Of a stretch of 64,000 bases of DNA, positions 1-8,835 are shown piece by piece; the stretch's first letter is position 1, and every line of letters starts with the position of its first letter. The stretch spans positions 124,001 to 188,000 of the forward strand of contig JBMNKK010000003.1 in the NCBI GenBank assembly GCA_050952125.1. The letters run 5' to 3'. The position numbers and the translations under genes are program-made. The stretch is from UBA3951 sp050952125. GTDB taxonomy: Bacteria; Bacillota; Sulfobacillia; Fermentithermobacillales; Fermentithermobacillaceae. The notes under the pieces were generated by a model. That model was not told the DNA's origin. It searched no databases and was given only the letters and a program-made list of their open reading frames with translations.

Positions 1-784
1 AACCACCATAGGCAGGGCGATCATCAGGATCAATGAGACTGCCGCCGGGACCATCAAGTTCCGCGGTCAGCAGATAAACGGCCTGGTCTCCAAGGAAGTC
101 GACCGTATGGTGACCCAGAAAATCCAGATGATCTTCCAAGACCCCATGGCCTCTCTCAACGAGCGCGCCAAAGTGGACTACATCGTTTCCGAGGGCCTGT
201 ACAATACGAAGAACTACAAGGATGAGGCCGACCGCGTAGCCAAAGTGGAGAAAGCCCTACTGGAAGTGGGCCTGCTCCCCGAGTTCGCGTCGCGTTTCCC
301 CCACGAGTTCTCAGGCGGACAGAGGCAGCGAATCGGGATAGCGAGAGCGCTCATCATGGAGCCCGAGTTTGTCATAGCCGACGAGCCCATATCGTCGCTG
401 GACGTGTCCATCAGGGCCCAGGTGCTGAATCTGTTGTCAGCGCTGCAGAAAGAGAAAGGGCTTACCTACCTCTTCATCTCCCACGACCTCTCGGTGGTCC
501 GGTTCATCGCCGACCGTGTAGCGGTAATCCACAAGGGCGTTATAGTGGAACTGGCGGAGACTGAAGAGCTGTTCAGGATGCCGCTTCACCCGTACACGCG
601 GGCTCTCCTATCGGCGATTCCCACGCCTGACCCGAGAATTGAGCGGGAGAAGACGGTGTTGGTGTACGATCCCACGTGTCACGATTACTCGAAAGATAAG
701 CCCAAGTGGGTGGAGATTCGAGAGGGACACTTCGTTATGGGCAATGACGCGGAACTGGCGCAGTACAGGGCGATGCTCCAATGA
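1..784 (+). CDS. Peptide ABC transporter ATPase (DppF/OppF family), 5'-truncated by window edge
   Basis: The reading frame is open from the window edge (codons in phase with base 2) to the TGA at 782-784, so the start and the Walker A motif lie outside. The visible part has the Q-loop (QMIFQDPMASLN), the ABC signature FSGGQRQRIGIARAL, Walker B FVIADEPISSLD and the switch histidine in FISHDLSVV, followed by the HPYTRALLSAIPTPDP region typical of the oligopeptide ATPase C-terminus. It energises peptide uptake at the inner face of the membrane. All of its visible residues are identical to the gene at 6031-6975, with only one base changed (434, Leu TTG against CTG). It should be the last gene of a second Dpp-type operon lying upstream of the window. 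Confidence 0.93.
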   Translation, partial: TTIGRAIIRINETAAGTIKFRGQQINGLVSKEVDRMVTQKIQMIFQDPMASLNERAKVDYIVSEGLYNTKNYKDEADRVAKVEKALLEVGLLPEFASRFPHEFSGGQRQRIGIARALIMEPEFVIADEPISSLDVSIRAQVLNLLSALQKEKGLTYLFISHDLSVVRFIADRVAVIHKGVIVELAETEELFRMPLHPYTRALLSAIPTPDPRIEREKTVLVYDPTCHDYSKDKPKWVEIREGHFVMGNDAELAQYRAMLQ

Positions 785-823
785 CTAACCGTCAATAGAG
801 AACGGTAGATAGTACCGCGAGCT
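1..823 (+). repeat. Upstream copy of a long direct repeat (partner 6192-7044)
   Basis: Bases 1-796 match 6192-6987 at an offset of 6191, with one mismatch at 434/6625. The match then continues after a 30-base gap: 797-823 resembles 7018-7044 with two mismatches. Those last bases lie inside the 3' end of the minus-strand gene at 6983-7405 in the downstream copy, so the upstream copy carries a remnant of that gene. This supports tandem duplication of the transporter operon. The repeat may extend further left than the window shows. Confidence 0.9.
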
Positions 824-1129
824 GAAGGCCGGCCCCGGGATGCTTTGGGGTCGGCCTTCGATTGTCTCCAATCGTCTTTTGTCACCATCGGAAAGACTCC
901 AATCGTCCGCCGCCCTACCCTATTTGCCTGTTGCCCGTTGGCCCGATTGCTCATCTTCGATGATGAGTAAGCCTCTTAACTGGTTCGAAAGTGATGAATA
1001 ACCAGCATAAACCCAAAAATCCGATAAGTCCAAAAGGGATTCCTATAGTGTGCGTTGAATAGGCGATCCGATGCGGCGAGAAGCCGCGAGACATCATTTG
1101 AAAAGCCAATATCAACGAGGAGGGTAAGC
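785..1129. other. Intergenic region between two Dpp-type operons
   Basis: This 345-base stretch has no convincing gene. It holds the tail of the long repeat (to about 823), a strong hairpin (824-859), a second small hairpin at about 945-970 (CTCATC and GATGAG arms) and the leader of the binding-protein gene, with a GAGGAGGG ribosome site at 1117-1124. A TATAGT hexamer lies near 1045, but no good -35 box was found at the right distance, so no promoter is called. Confidence 0.5.
824..859 (+). terminator. Probable terminator hairpin after the upstream ATPase
   Basis: The arms GAAGGCCGGCCCC and GGGGTCGGCCTTC pair over 13 positions with one G-U pair and a 10-base loop. The following bases hold only a short TTTT at about 877, so termination may be weak. 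Confidence 0.6.
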
Positions 1130-2986
1130 ATGAAGAGACTCATAGCTGCGGTGTTGCTTATGTTCATGGCGGCCAGTTTTGCCGCCTGCGGGCAACAGGC
1201 TGAGCCGCCGCCACCGGTTAGCAAGCTGAGAGAGTCGGAAGACTACAACGCTGTGTATTCCAGCGAGCTTACCGGCATCAACTACTTGGTGACCAGTACC
1301 ACACTGGAATTCGGCGTAGCCGCCAACTGCGTCGACGGGCTGGTCGAACACAACCATCTCGGCATCATCCAACCCGCTCTTGCTGAGAGCTGGACCGTCA
1401 GCGACGACGGCCTTGTCTGGACCTTCAAGATCAGGCCGGGCGTCAAGTGGGTGACATGGGAAGGCGAGGAGTATGCCGAGGTTAAGGCGCAGGACTGGGT
1501 CGATGCCCACAAGTACGGCTTCAACCCGGCCAACGCCTCGAAAAACGCCAATGTGGTCTATGAAGCCGTGAAGAACGGCAAGGCGTATTACGACGGCGAG
1601 ATCACCGATTGGAACGAGGTCGGTATCAAGGCGCTCGACGACTACACCCTGCAGTACACTCTGAACCGCCCCATCCCCTACTTCCTGACGATGCTTACTT
1701 ACGTTTCTTTCCTTCCTGTTAACGGCCAGTTCCTGGCCGAAGTGGGAGACAAGTTTGGCACTGATCATAAGAACATACTCTACAACGGGGCATACATCAT
1801 CTCAGAGTGGGAGCCTCAGAACTTCCGCACCATGGTAAAGAACGAGAAGTACTGGGATGCGGACAACATCCACATCAAGAGGATGAACTACCGGTACAAC
1901 AAGGAAGCCTCCACCTTGGGTCCCGACCTGTTCTTGCAGGGCGAGATCAGCTCTACCGGTATTTCGACCGCCATCTTGAACGACTGGCTGAACGATCCGG
2001 TTAGGAAGGAAATGGTGACGCCTGTCCGTCCCAGCACCTACAGCTACTTCTACGCGTTCAACTTCGACCCGCAGTTCGATGCCGAGTACGAGCCTGAGAA
2101 CTGGAAGATTGTCGTGAACAACAAGAACTTCCGGAAGTCTCTGTTCCACGGCCTCGATCGCATCTCGGCGATGCTCACGGCAGAACCCTTTGTCCCGGAG
2201 AACAAGATCATCAACACCGTAACCCCGAAGAACTTCGTGGCGTACGGCGGCAAGGACTTTACGCAGTACGGTCCGCTGAAGGACATTGTTGACAGGGACA
2301 GCTTTGACGAAGAAGAGGCCAAGAGATATCGCGACCTTGCCAAAGCCGAGCTCGAAGGCAAGGCTAAGTTCCCCGTGAAGGTAATGATGCCGTACAACGC
2401 TTCCGGCGCCGAGTGGACAAACCGCTGTGTTGTGGTTGAGCAGCAGCTGGAAGGGCTATTGGGAACGGATTACATCGATATCATCCCCGTTGGATTCCCG
2501 GGCACCAACTTCCTGGCAAACAGGAGGACAGGCAACTATGCCTTCCTGGAGTGCAACTGGGGCCCCGACTACGCCGACCCCGAGACCTATTCCGATCCGT
2601 TCTACCCGCCGGCCAAGATGAACTACAACTGGCCGGAGAAGGCCGAAGGTTACACCGATGAGAACGGAAAGTGCCGCTATCAGAACCTCGTAGAGGCGGC
2701 TAAGGCCGAGGTTACCGACCTCGCCAAGCGCTTCGAGTTGTTCGCGATTGCAGAGGCATGGCTCATCGAAGAAGCCTTCATCATTCCTTACGGATTGGGC
2801 GGCGGCGGCTATCAAGCCAGCAAGGTTGAGCCTTTCACGGCTCCGTACGCTCCCTTTGGCATGGATAGCCTGAAGTGGAAGGGCCAGATCATCATGGAGA
2901 AGCCCATGAACATGGAGCAGTACGCAGAGGCGCTTGCCAAGTGGGAAGCGGACCGTGCCGCGGCGCTTGCGGCGCAAGATCAGTAG
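1130..2986 (+). CDS. Peptide-binding lipoprotein of ABC importer (family 5 solute-binding protein)
   Basis: This 618-residue protein captures peptides outside the membrane and hands them to the permease encoded downstream. It starts with a lipoprotein signal: MKRLIAAV, a hydrophobic core, then the lipobox FAAC around residue 19. The body has the family 5 pattern (LAESWTVSDDGLVWTFKIRPGVKW, then a GADY-like hinge and C-terminal lobe). ATG 1130 is preferred over an in-frame upstream start at 1055 because a GAGGAGGG site sits 5 bases before it and the signal peptide begins there. It is longer than the usual 520-550 residues. It opens the operon 1130-6975; the binding specificity cannot be read from the sequence. 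Confidence 0.93.
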   Translation: MKRLIAAVLLMFMAASFAACGQQAEPPPPVSKLRESEDYNAVYSSELTGINYLVTSTTLEFGVAANCVDGLVEHNHLGIIQPALAESWTVSDDGLVWTFKIRPGVKWVTWEGEEYAEVKAQDWVDAHKYGFNPANASKNANVVYEAVKNGKAYYDGEITDWNEVGIKALDDYTLQYTLNRPIPYFLTMLTYVSFLPVNGQFLAEVGDKFGTDHKNILYNGAYIISEWEPQNFRTMVKNEKYWDADNIHIKRMNYRYNKEASTLGPDLFLQGEISSTGISTAILNDWLNDPVRKEMVTPVRPSTYSYFYAFNFDPQFDAEYEPENWKIVVNNKNFRKSLFHGLDRISAMLTAEPFVPENKIINTVTPKNFVAYGGKDFTQYGPLKDIVDRDSFDEEEAKRYRDLAKAELEGKAKFPVKVMMPYNASGAEWTNRCVVVEQQLEGLLGTDYIDIIPVGFPGTNFLANRRTGNYAFLECNWGPDYADPETYSDPFYPPAKMNYNWPEKAEGYTDENGKCRYQNLVEAAKAEVTDLAKRFELFAIAEAWLIEEAFIIPYGLGGGGYQASKVEPFTAPYAPFGMDSLKWKGQIIMEKPMNMEQYAEALAKWEADRAAALAAQDQ

Positions 2987-3006
2987 ACCGAAGATGCGGT
3001 AGAGAG

Positions 3007-3037
3007 AGAGAAGACCGCCCCCGTGGTGGTCTTCTCT
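3007..3037 (+). terminator. Intra-operon hairpin after the binding-protein gene
   Basis: AGAGAAGACC pairs perfectly with GGTCTTCTCT and is followed by TTCC. A leaky terminator or 3'-end stabiliser at this place is common in importer operons, because the binding protein is needed in excess over the permeases. That role is an inference. Confidence 0.55.
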
Positions 3038-3072
3038 TTCCTGCATAGCAATGCGAGGGGCTGCTTTGGATC

Positions 3073-4017
3073 ATGCTGAGATATACTCTAAGACGTTTAT
3101 GGCAATCAGCGGTGACCGTGTTCATCGTGATTACGGTCGTGTTCCTCTTAATGCGCCTTCTTCCCGTTGAAGGGTACTTTGAGGAGAACTATGACAAGCT
3201 GGACCCGGATCAGCGCGAGAACATCCTGCGGAGCTTAGGCCTCCTTGACCCGTGGTACGTTCAGCTTCGCACCTTCTACTCCAGCCTACTAAGGGGGGAC
3301 CTGGGTAAATCCATTGTGTACCGCCCCAAAGTGGAGATTACCACCATTCTGGCAAGCAAAGTGCCTTACTCCGTGCGGTTTGGTCTTGCTGCCCTGTGCG
3401 TATCGCTAAGTCTGGGTTTGGCGATGGGAGTCGCCCAGGCACGGAACAAGGGGAAACTGGTGGACCGGTTGTTCACAGGTTACATAGTGTTCATCAACGC
3501 GGTACCCGCAGCAGTCTACCTGATCTTCATCCAGCTCTACGTATCCAGGAATTTGGGCCTGCCCATCCTGTTCAACCGGATATCGCCGATCAGTTGGGTC
3601 CTGCCGGCAGTATCCATGTCGTTGGGCGGCATAGCGGGCAACGCTATGTGGATGCGCCGGTATATGGTGGATGAACTCAACAAGGACTACATCAGGCTGG
3701 CGCGGGCCAAGGGCATGTCCGGCACCGCAATCATGGTTAAGCACGTAATGAGAAACGCCTTCGTGCCTATGGCGCAGTATCTGCCGGCATCCGTGCTGTT
3801 CACCATTTCCGGGTCCATCTACATCGAATCTCTCTACTCTATCCCGGGTATGGGCGGACTCTTGGTTGACGCCATTCAGCGGCAGGACAACACGCTGGTG
3901 CAGGCGCTCGTTCTCATATTCTCATCACTGGGGATAATCGGCCTGTTCCTCGGCGACGTGGCCATGGCTATCTTTGATCCCCGCATCAAACTCGAGAAAC
4001 GAGGGGGGTCAAGGTAA
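3073..4017 (+). CDS. Peptide ABC transporter permease (DppB/OppB family)
   Basis: This 314-residue integral membrane protein is one half of the peptide channel. It has the typical N-terminal start (MLRYTLRRLWQS, then a first hydrophobic helix), a soluble loop to about residue 95, further membrane helices, and the conserved coupling region ELNKDYIRLARAKGMS that contacts the ATPases. The end, DPRIKLEK, is standard for DppB proteins. Its TAA overlaps the next start by one base (TAATG), so translation is probably coupled. Confidence 0.93.
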   Translation: MLRYTLRRLWQSAVTVFIVITVVFLLMRLLPVEGYFEENYDKLDPDQRENILRSLGLLDPWYVQLRTFYSSLLRGDLGKSIVYRPKVEITTILASKVPYSVRFGLAALCVSLSLGLAMGVAQARNKGKLVDRLFTGYIVFINAVPAAVYLIFIQLYVSRNLGLPILFNRISPISWVLPAVSMSLGGIAGNAMWMRRYMVDELNKDYIRLARAKGMSGTAIMVKHVMRNAFVPMAQYLPASVLFTISGSIYIESLYSIPGMGGLLVDAIQRQDNTLVQALVLIFSSLGIIGLFLGDVAMAIFDPRIKLEKRGGSR

Positions 4018-4982
4018 TGACTGCTAGGGAGCAAAGGACGCTGCAGGGCATCGAAGACTCCCTGTTCGACTTCGCAGAGTTCGATGCAAGTGCCGGCGAG
4101 CGCGGCGGCTACTCGAACTACTCGTACTGGGGCTCAACTCTCCGCATGTTTCTTAAGAACAAGACTGCGGTGATAGCGCTATGCACGATGATCGTACTCT
4201 TGGCCTTCACCTTCATCCAACCGTATTTGCCGAACCAGAAGGATCCGGTCAAAGTCTACCTCGACCCGGAGACGGGGCGGCAGATGATGAATCAGCCCCC
4301 GAACTGGGAGCACTGGTTCGGTACCAATTCCATCGGCCAGGACCTATGGTCTCGCATTTGGAGCGGTACGCGGACATCTCTCTTGATAGCCCTGGTCGTG
4401 GGGATATGGGAAGTCGGCTTCGGCATAGCTTTCGGGGCGCTTTGGGGCTATGTGAGGCAGCTGGACGTCCTCATAACCGAGATCTACAACGTAATCAACA
4501 ATATCCCGACCAGCATCGTCATGACGCTCTTGGCTTACATCATGCGTCCAAGCCTGACAACCATGATCTTGACCATGTGCGCCACAGGCTGGCTTGGGAT
4601 GGCGCGTTTTGTTAGGAACCAGATCGTTATCATCCGCGACCGCGAGTACAACCTGGCTTCGCGGTGCCTGGGGACTCCGACGTCGCGCATCATCTCGAGA
4701 AACCTCCTCCCCTACCTTGTTTCCGTCATTGTGCTGCGCATTGCGCTCTCAATCCCCGGAACCATCGGCTGGGAGGTGTTCCTCACGTACATTGGGCTGG
4801 GCCTCCCGATCAACACCCCGTCCTTGGGCAACCTGGTTAACGAGGGCCGGAGGATCATCATGTCGCCCAGCTTAAGATACCAGCTGGTCTTCCCCGCTGT
4901 GGTGCTGTCAATCATAACGATCTCATTTTACGTGATGGGCAACGCTTTCTCAGACGCTGCCGATCCTCGTAATCACTACTAG
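4017..4982 (+). CDS. Peptide ABC transporter permease (DppC/OppC family)
   Basis: This 321-residue membrane protein is the second permease half. It has a long soluble N-terminus of about 45 residues, a first helix around residues 52-70, the segment HWFGTNSIGQDLWSRIWSG that marks DppC proteins, and a coupling region (LASRCLGTPTSRIISRNLLP). It ends with SDAADPRNHY. A GAGGGGGG ribosome site lies in the end of the previous gene, and an AGGAGG site follows it for the next gene, so it sits in the middle of a tight operon. Confidence 0.93.
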   Translation: MTAREQRTLQGIEDSLFDFAEFDASAGERGGYSNYSYWGSTLRMFLKNKTAVIALCTMIVLLAFTFIQPYLPNQKDPVKVYLDPETGRQMMNQPPNWEHWFGTNSIGQDLWSRIWSGTRTSLLIALVVGIWEVGFGIAFGALWGYVRQLDVLITEIYNVINNIPTSIVMTLLAYIMRPSLTTMILTMCATGWLGMARFVRNQIVIIRDREYNLASRCLGTPTSRIISRNLLPYLVSVIVLRIALSIPGTIGWEVFLTYIGLGLPINTPSLGNLVNEGRRIIMSPSLRYQLVFPAVVLSIITISFYVMGNAFSDAADPRNHY

Positions 4983-4993
4983 GAGGCGGAGCG

Positions 4994-6034
4994 ATGAGCG
5001 AACCTATTCTTTCAGCAAGAGACGTGGTAGTGAAGTTCAGCCTCCGGGGCCAGGTGTTAACGGCCATCCGCCAAGCGTCTCTGGACCTCTACGAGGGCCA
5101 GACGCTTGCTATCGTAGGCGAATCCGGTTCCGGCAAGAGCGTCTTCACCAAGACCTTTCTCGGCATGCTCGACGCGAACGGATGGGTCGATTCCGGCTCG
5201 ATCATGTTCGAGGGCATGGACCTCGCCAAGTTCAAGACAGAAGCTGAGTGGCTCAAGATCCGCGGGAAAAAGATCGCGATGGTGTTCCAGGACCCTATGA
5301 CGGCTTTGAACCCCTTGAGGACCGTCGGCATGCAGATACGCGAGGTCATAGAACTCCACCAGGGGCTCCGGGGCGAGGAGGCCAAAGCCAAGACTCTTGA
5401 GATCCTGGACCAAGTAGGTATAGACAATCCCCCCATGAGATACCGGCAGTATCCTCATGAGTTTTCTGGAGGCATGAGGCAGCGCGTCGTCATCGCCATC
5501 GCGGTCGCGTGCAACCCGAGGATCTTGATCTGCGATGAGCCGACAACCGCTCTGGATGTCACCATTCAGGCCCAGATACTTGAGCTGATCCGCAACCTGC
5601 AAAAGCAGCTCAAACTGACGATTATCTACATCACCCACGACTTGGGCGTTGTGGCCAATGTGGCCGAGCATGTCGCAGTCATGTACGCCGGAGACATAAT
5701 CGAATACGGGACGGTGGAGGAGATTTTCTATGACGCTCGCCACCCGTACACGTGGGCTCTCTTGTCGTCTCTCCCGCAGCTCGGGATAAAGGGAGAGCCG
5801 CTGTACTCCATTACGGGTACTCCGCCGAACTTGTTTATGGAGATCAAGGGCGACGCGTTTGCTCCGCGGAATCCGAAGGCACTGAAGGTGGATCTTGTCC
5901 ACCGCCCCCCGTTATTCAAGGTCTCGCCAACCCACTTCGCGCGCACATGGCTCTTGGACCCTCGTGCCCCTAAAGTTGAACCTCCCCAGACCATAAAGGC
6001 TCTGAGAGCCAAGTACGGGAGGGTTGCGACGTGA
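4994..6034 (+). CDS. Peptide ABC transporter ATPase (DppD/OppD family)
   Basis: This 346-residue ATPase powers the importer. Walker A is GESGSGKSV, the Q-loop is MVFQDPMTALNP, the signature is FSGGMRQRVVIA, Walker B is ILICDEPTTALDV and the switch is YITHDLGVV. The C-terminal oligopeptide domain is shorter on cysteines than usual: no CxxxxxxC iron-sulfur or zinc-like cluster is visible after HPYTWALLSSLP. Its last bases overlap the start of the second ATPase gene by 4 (GTGA), and the two ATPases should form a heterodimer. Confidence 0.93.
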   Translation: MSEPILSARDVVVKFSLRGQVLTAIRQASLDLYEGQTLAIVGESGSGKSVFTKTFLGMLDANGWVDSGSIMFEGMDLAKFKTEAEWLKIRGKKIAMVFQDPMTALNPLRTVGMQIREVIELHQGLRGEEAKAKTLEILDQVGIDNPPMRYRQYPHEFSGGMRQRVVIAIAVACNPRILICDEPTTALDVTIQAQILELIRNLQKQLKLTIIYITHDLGVVANVAEHVAVMYAGDIIEYGTVEEIFYDARHPYTWALLSSLPQLGIKGEPLYSITGTPPNLFMEIKGDAFAPRNPKALKVDLVHRPPLFKVSPTHFARTWLLDPRAPKVEPPQTIKALRAKYGRVAT

Positions 6035-6975
6035 CAACGGACGTCAAGAAAGAAGTACTGATAGACATCGAGAACCTTAGGGTTGAGTTCAAAGTTCGCG
6101 GCAGCAGACCCTTTGTAGCCGTAAGGGACGTTTCGTTCCAGATCTACAAGGGGGAAACGTTCGGCCTGGTCGGCGAGACGGGCTCGGGAAAAACCACCAT
6201 AGGCAGGGCGATCATCAGGATCAATGAGACTGCCGCCGGGACCATCAAGTTCCGCGGTCAGCAGATAAACGGCCTGGTCTCCAAGGAAGTCGACCGTATG
6301 GTGACCCAGAAAATCCAGATGATCTTCCAAGACCCCATGGCCTCTCTCAACGAGCGCGCCAAAGTGGACTACATCGTTTCCGAGGGCCTGTACAATACGA
6401 AGAACTACAAGGATGAGGCCGACCGCGTAGCCAAAGTGGAGAAAGCCCTACTGGAAGTGGGCCTGCTCCCCGAGTTCGCGTCGCGTTTCCCCCACGAGTT
6501 CTCAGGCGGACAGAGGCAGCGAATCGGGATAGCGAGAGCGCTCATCATGGAGCCCGAGTTTGTCATAGCCGACGAGCCCATATCGTCGCTGGACGTGTCC
6601 ATCAGGGCCCAGGTGCTGAATCTGCTGTCAGCGCTGCAGAAAGAGAAAGGGCTTACCTACCTCTTCATCTCCCACGACCTCTCGGTGGTCCGGTTCATCG
6701 CCGACCGTGTAGCGGTAATCCACAAGGGCGTTATAGTGGAACTGGCGGAGACTGAAGAGCTGTTCAGGATGCCGCTTCACCCGTACACGCGGGCTCTCCT
6801 ATCGGCGATTCCCACGCCTGACCCGAGAATTGAGCGGGAGAAGACGGTGTTGGTGTACGATCCCACGTGTCACGATTACTCGAAAGATAAGCCCAAGTGG
6901 GTGGAGATTCGAGAGGGACACTTCGTTATGGGCAATGACGCGGAACTGGCGCAGTACAGGGCGATGCTCCAATGA
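6031..6975 (+). CDS. Peptide ABC transporter ATPase (DppF/OppF family)
   Basis: This 314-residue ATPase is the partner of the preceding one. It starts at GTG 6031 inside the end of that gene. Walker A is GETGSGKTT, with the signature FSGGQRQR and Walker B FVIADEPISSLD as in the copy at the window start. The residues after the ATPase core (VLVYDPTCHDYSKDKPKWVEIREGHFV) keep only one of the cysteines usually seen in OppF tails. Except for one synonymous base, everything from codon 55 on is duplicated at 1-784. Confidence 0.94.
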   Translation: MTTDVKKEVLIDIENLRVEFKVRGSRPFVAVRDVSFQIYKGETFGLVGETGSGKTTIGRAIIRINETAAGTIKFRGQQINGLVSKEVDRMVTQKIQMIFQDPMASLNERAKVDYIVSEGLYNTKNYKDEADRVAKVEKALLEVGLLPEFASRFPHEFSGGQRQRIGIARALIMEPEFVIADEPISSLDVSIRAQVLNLLSALQKEKGLTYLFISHDLSVVRFIADRVAVIHKGVIVELAETEELFRMPLHPYTRALLSAIPTPDPRIEREKTVLVYDPTCHDYSKDKPKWVEIREGHFVMGNDAELAQYRAMLQ

Positions 6976-7044
6976 CTAACCGTCAATGGTACCTTGCGCC
7001 GATACCGAAAGCAGAATAGAGAACGGTAGCGAGTACCGCGAGCT
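6192..7044 (+). repeat. Downstream copy of the long direct repeat (partner 1-823)
   Basis: This copy covers most of the ATPase gene 6031-6975 and the 3' end of the convergent membrane-protein gene. Compared with the upstream copy it has 30 extra bases at 6988-7017, bounded by AAT at both ends, which looks like a slippage or microhomology deletion in the other copy. Confidence 0.9.
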
Positions 7045-7405
7045 GACAGGCCGACCACAAGAGAGCCGGGATGGGGTTCTTGAGGAGAGTCTCCACCCGG
7101 TTGTCTTGGAGGTCCGGCCTTCTCGGTACAAGACCGTACTTATCCCGGCGGCCGGTGAGTTCAGCTCCGGATACCTTATCTTCAGGGATATCGGTGGCAG
7201 CACCGGTCGTCTCCGGGTTGAACCCTCGAAAGGAGGTTTTCTTAAGGTAGACTAGCCAAGCCAGGAGAACGTAGAAGGCCATAAACACGGGGAGCATTAC
7301 GGCGAGATAGTACATCCTGCCGAACCCCCACAGCGCGACGGCCAAGGACACCGCAGATGCTGCGACCGAAAGGATTAGTCCGTGTGCGAACGATTCGAAG
7401 CGCAT
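6983..7405 (-). CDS. Small membrane protein of unknown function
   Basis: This predicted 140-residue protein is convergent with the transporter operon. ATG 7405 follows a GGAGGG site. Two hydrophobic helices (about residues 8-30 and 32-53) are followed by a charged stretch and a third helix near the C-terminus (PALLWSACQLAVLATVLYSA). I do not recognise the family. Its 3' end lies inside the long repeat, and a decayed piece of it is found at 797-823. Another possible reading is that it is not translated, but the ribosome site and the helix pattern favour a real gene. Confidence 0.62.
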   Translation of the reverse strand: MRFESFAHGLILSVAASAVSLAVALWGFGRMYYLAVMLPVFMAFYVLLAWLVYLKKTSFRGFNPETTGAATDIPEDKVSGAELTGRRDKYGLVPRRPDLQDNRVETLLKNPIPALLWSACQLAVLATVLYSAFGIGARYH

Positions 7406-7445
7406 CAAAGTCCGATCCCTCCCAGCGTGAATAGTCTACACAATT

Positions 7446-8726
7446 ATGCGCCGAAAAGCGTGCTCTTGTACAGACAGGCAGTATGCGGCCCGCCGCCCAG
7501 GCTCTCTCGCAGGCGCGAGAACAGTTCTGTCGCTGCTCGTTACCCTGATCGTTATCCTGCCTGCGGCCTTAGGAGGATGCGCTCTCTTCGGAAGGCCGGC
7601 CGGAGACGAGGCCGCTATTGAGGAGCCCTCCGAAAACGCTCCGGCGTTGTCACCCGGCCAGATAAGCATCAAGGTACAGGTGGCTATTGACGCTCATGTC
7701 AATTCCGATGAGATAGACGACCGCGAGGTAGTGTTTACGGTGCAGGGCACCGTTTCACAAGGTATAGTCACGGTTGAGGGCGAATCGTCGGACGAGTCCC
7801 TGAAGCAGGCGCTTCTCGCGGACCTCCGAGCTATCCCCGGCGTCACTGTCGTTGACAATATTGATATCCTCCCTCCCGCTTCGTTGGGCGATATGACCTA
7901 CGGCATTGTCAAGGTTCCGGTGGCTGACCTCGGCGACGGTCCAAAGAGCGCAGGCGGTTCCCATACGGTTACTCAGGCGAGGCTGGGTGACGTGTTGAGG
8001 CTCCTCAAGGAGCAGGACGGATGGTTTCTCGCCCAGATGGAAGACAAGTATCTGGGCTGGATTGGGCCTGAATCGATCCACCGCTGCGGTGAAAGCGAAG
8101 TGGATGCCTATCGAGCCGGCAGGGTAGCCCTCATTGTCAGCAAGACGGCCCCGATGTTGGATGCCCCCGGCGGCGGGCCGCTGTTCAGTCAGGAACTCGT
8201 GCAAGGCAGCATCCTTTCTATCCGCGACAAAGGGCCGGAGTGGGTTCGCCTTCAGGTTCCCGGCGGCACCGACGGATGGGTCGAGGTATCTCACATCGAA
8301 GAATACCCAAGCATTGAAGAGGCATTTGGCGAGGAGAAAGGGGCGGAAGCGGTTATCGCTACGGCCAAGCAATACTTGGGTCTGCCCTATCTTTGGGGAG
8401 GCACTACCGCCTACGGTTTCGACTGCTCCGGGCTGACGCAGTACGCCATGAAGATGAACGGCTACCGGATCCGCCGCGACTCGGACATGCAATACGAGCA
8501 GGGCGAGATAGTCGAAACGCGCGCCGATCTGCGTCCGGGCGACCTCGTCTTCTTCCAGACTTACAGAAAAGGTCCCTCCCATGTCGGCATATATATCGGC
8601 GACTCTCGCTACATTCAGTCAGGCGGCAACACCGGGGTGACCATCTGCAGTTTTGATCCGTCTCACCCGGAATACTCTGCGACACTTGACAAGGCCTATC
8701 TGGGTGCCCGCCGCATAATAAAGTAG
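7446..8726 (+). CDS. NlpC/P60 cell-wall hydrolase lipoprotein with BON-like and SH3 domains
   Basis: This 426-residue protein should be an exported peptidoglycan endopeptidase. After an Arg-rich N-terminus and a hydrophobic helix, a lipobox LGGC appears near residue 45. Residues about 75-140 look like a BON domain (FTVQGTVSQGIVTVEGES, IPGVTVVDNI). Two bacterial SH3-type segments follow at about 155-215 and 225-285. The C-terminal NlpC/P60 domain has the catalytic cysteine in GFDCSGL and the histidine in SHVGIYIG. No clear ribosome site precedes ATG 7446, so the exact start is uncertain. It is divergent from the membrane-protein gene with only about 40 bases between. Confidence 0.9.
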   Translation: MRRKACSCTDRQYAARRPGSLAGARTVLSLLVTLIVILPAALGGCALFGRPAGDEAAIEEPSENAPALSPGQISIKVQVAIDAHVNSDEIDDREVVFTVQGTVSQGIVTVEGESSDESLKQALLADLRAIPGVTVVDNIDILPPASLGDMTYGIVKVPVADLGDGPKSAGGSHTVTQARLGDVLRLLKEQDGWFLAQMEDKYLGWIGPESIHRCGESEVDAYRAGRVALIVSKTAPMLDAPGGGPLFSQELVQGSILSIRDKGPEWVRLQVPGGTDGWVEVSHIEEYPSIEEAFGEEKGAEAVIATAKQYLGLPYLWGGTTAYGFDCSGLTQYAMKMNGYRIRRDSDMQYEQGEIVETRADLRPGDLVFFQTYRKGPSHVGIYIGDSRYIQSGGNTGVTICSFDPSHPEYSATLDKAYLGARRIIK

Positions 8727-8739
8727 CTACACGACGAGT

Positions 8740-8783
8740 GACCGTCCGAAGAAGCGGGTTTGGCCCGCCGCTGCCGGACGGTC
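8740..8783. terminator. Hairpin between convergent genes
   Basis: GACCGTCCG pairs with CGGACGGTC, and inside this GCGGG pairs with CCCGC. It lies between two convergent genes and could serve both strands, though neither side has a real T-run. Confidence 0.5.
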
Positions 8784-8835
8784 GATCGTGAAGGCTGTTT
8801 GGCCCCCCACTCCCGTTCGATTCTCAGCTCTGTGG

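Noticed and set aside
945..1060. Riboswitch or promoter in the leader of the first binding-protein gene
   Set aside because: Only a short hairpin and an isolated TATAGT were found; no known riboswitch core or matching -35 box is present.
1..7044. Insertion sequence as the cause of the duplication
   Set aside because: No transposase, terminal inverted repeats or target duplications are visible; a plain tandem duplication explains the pattern.
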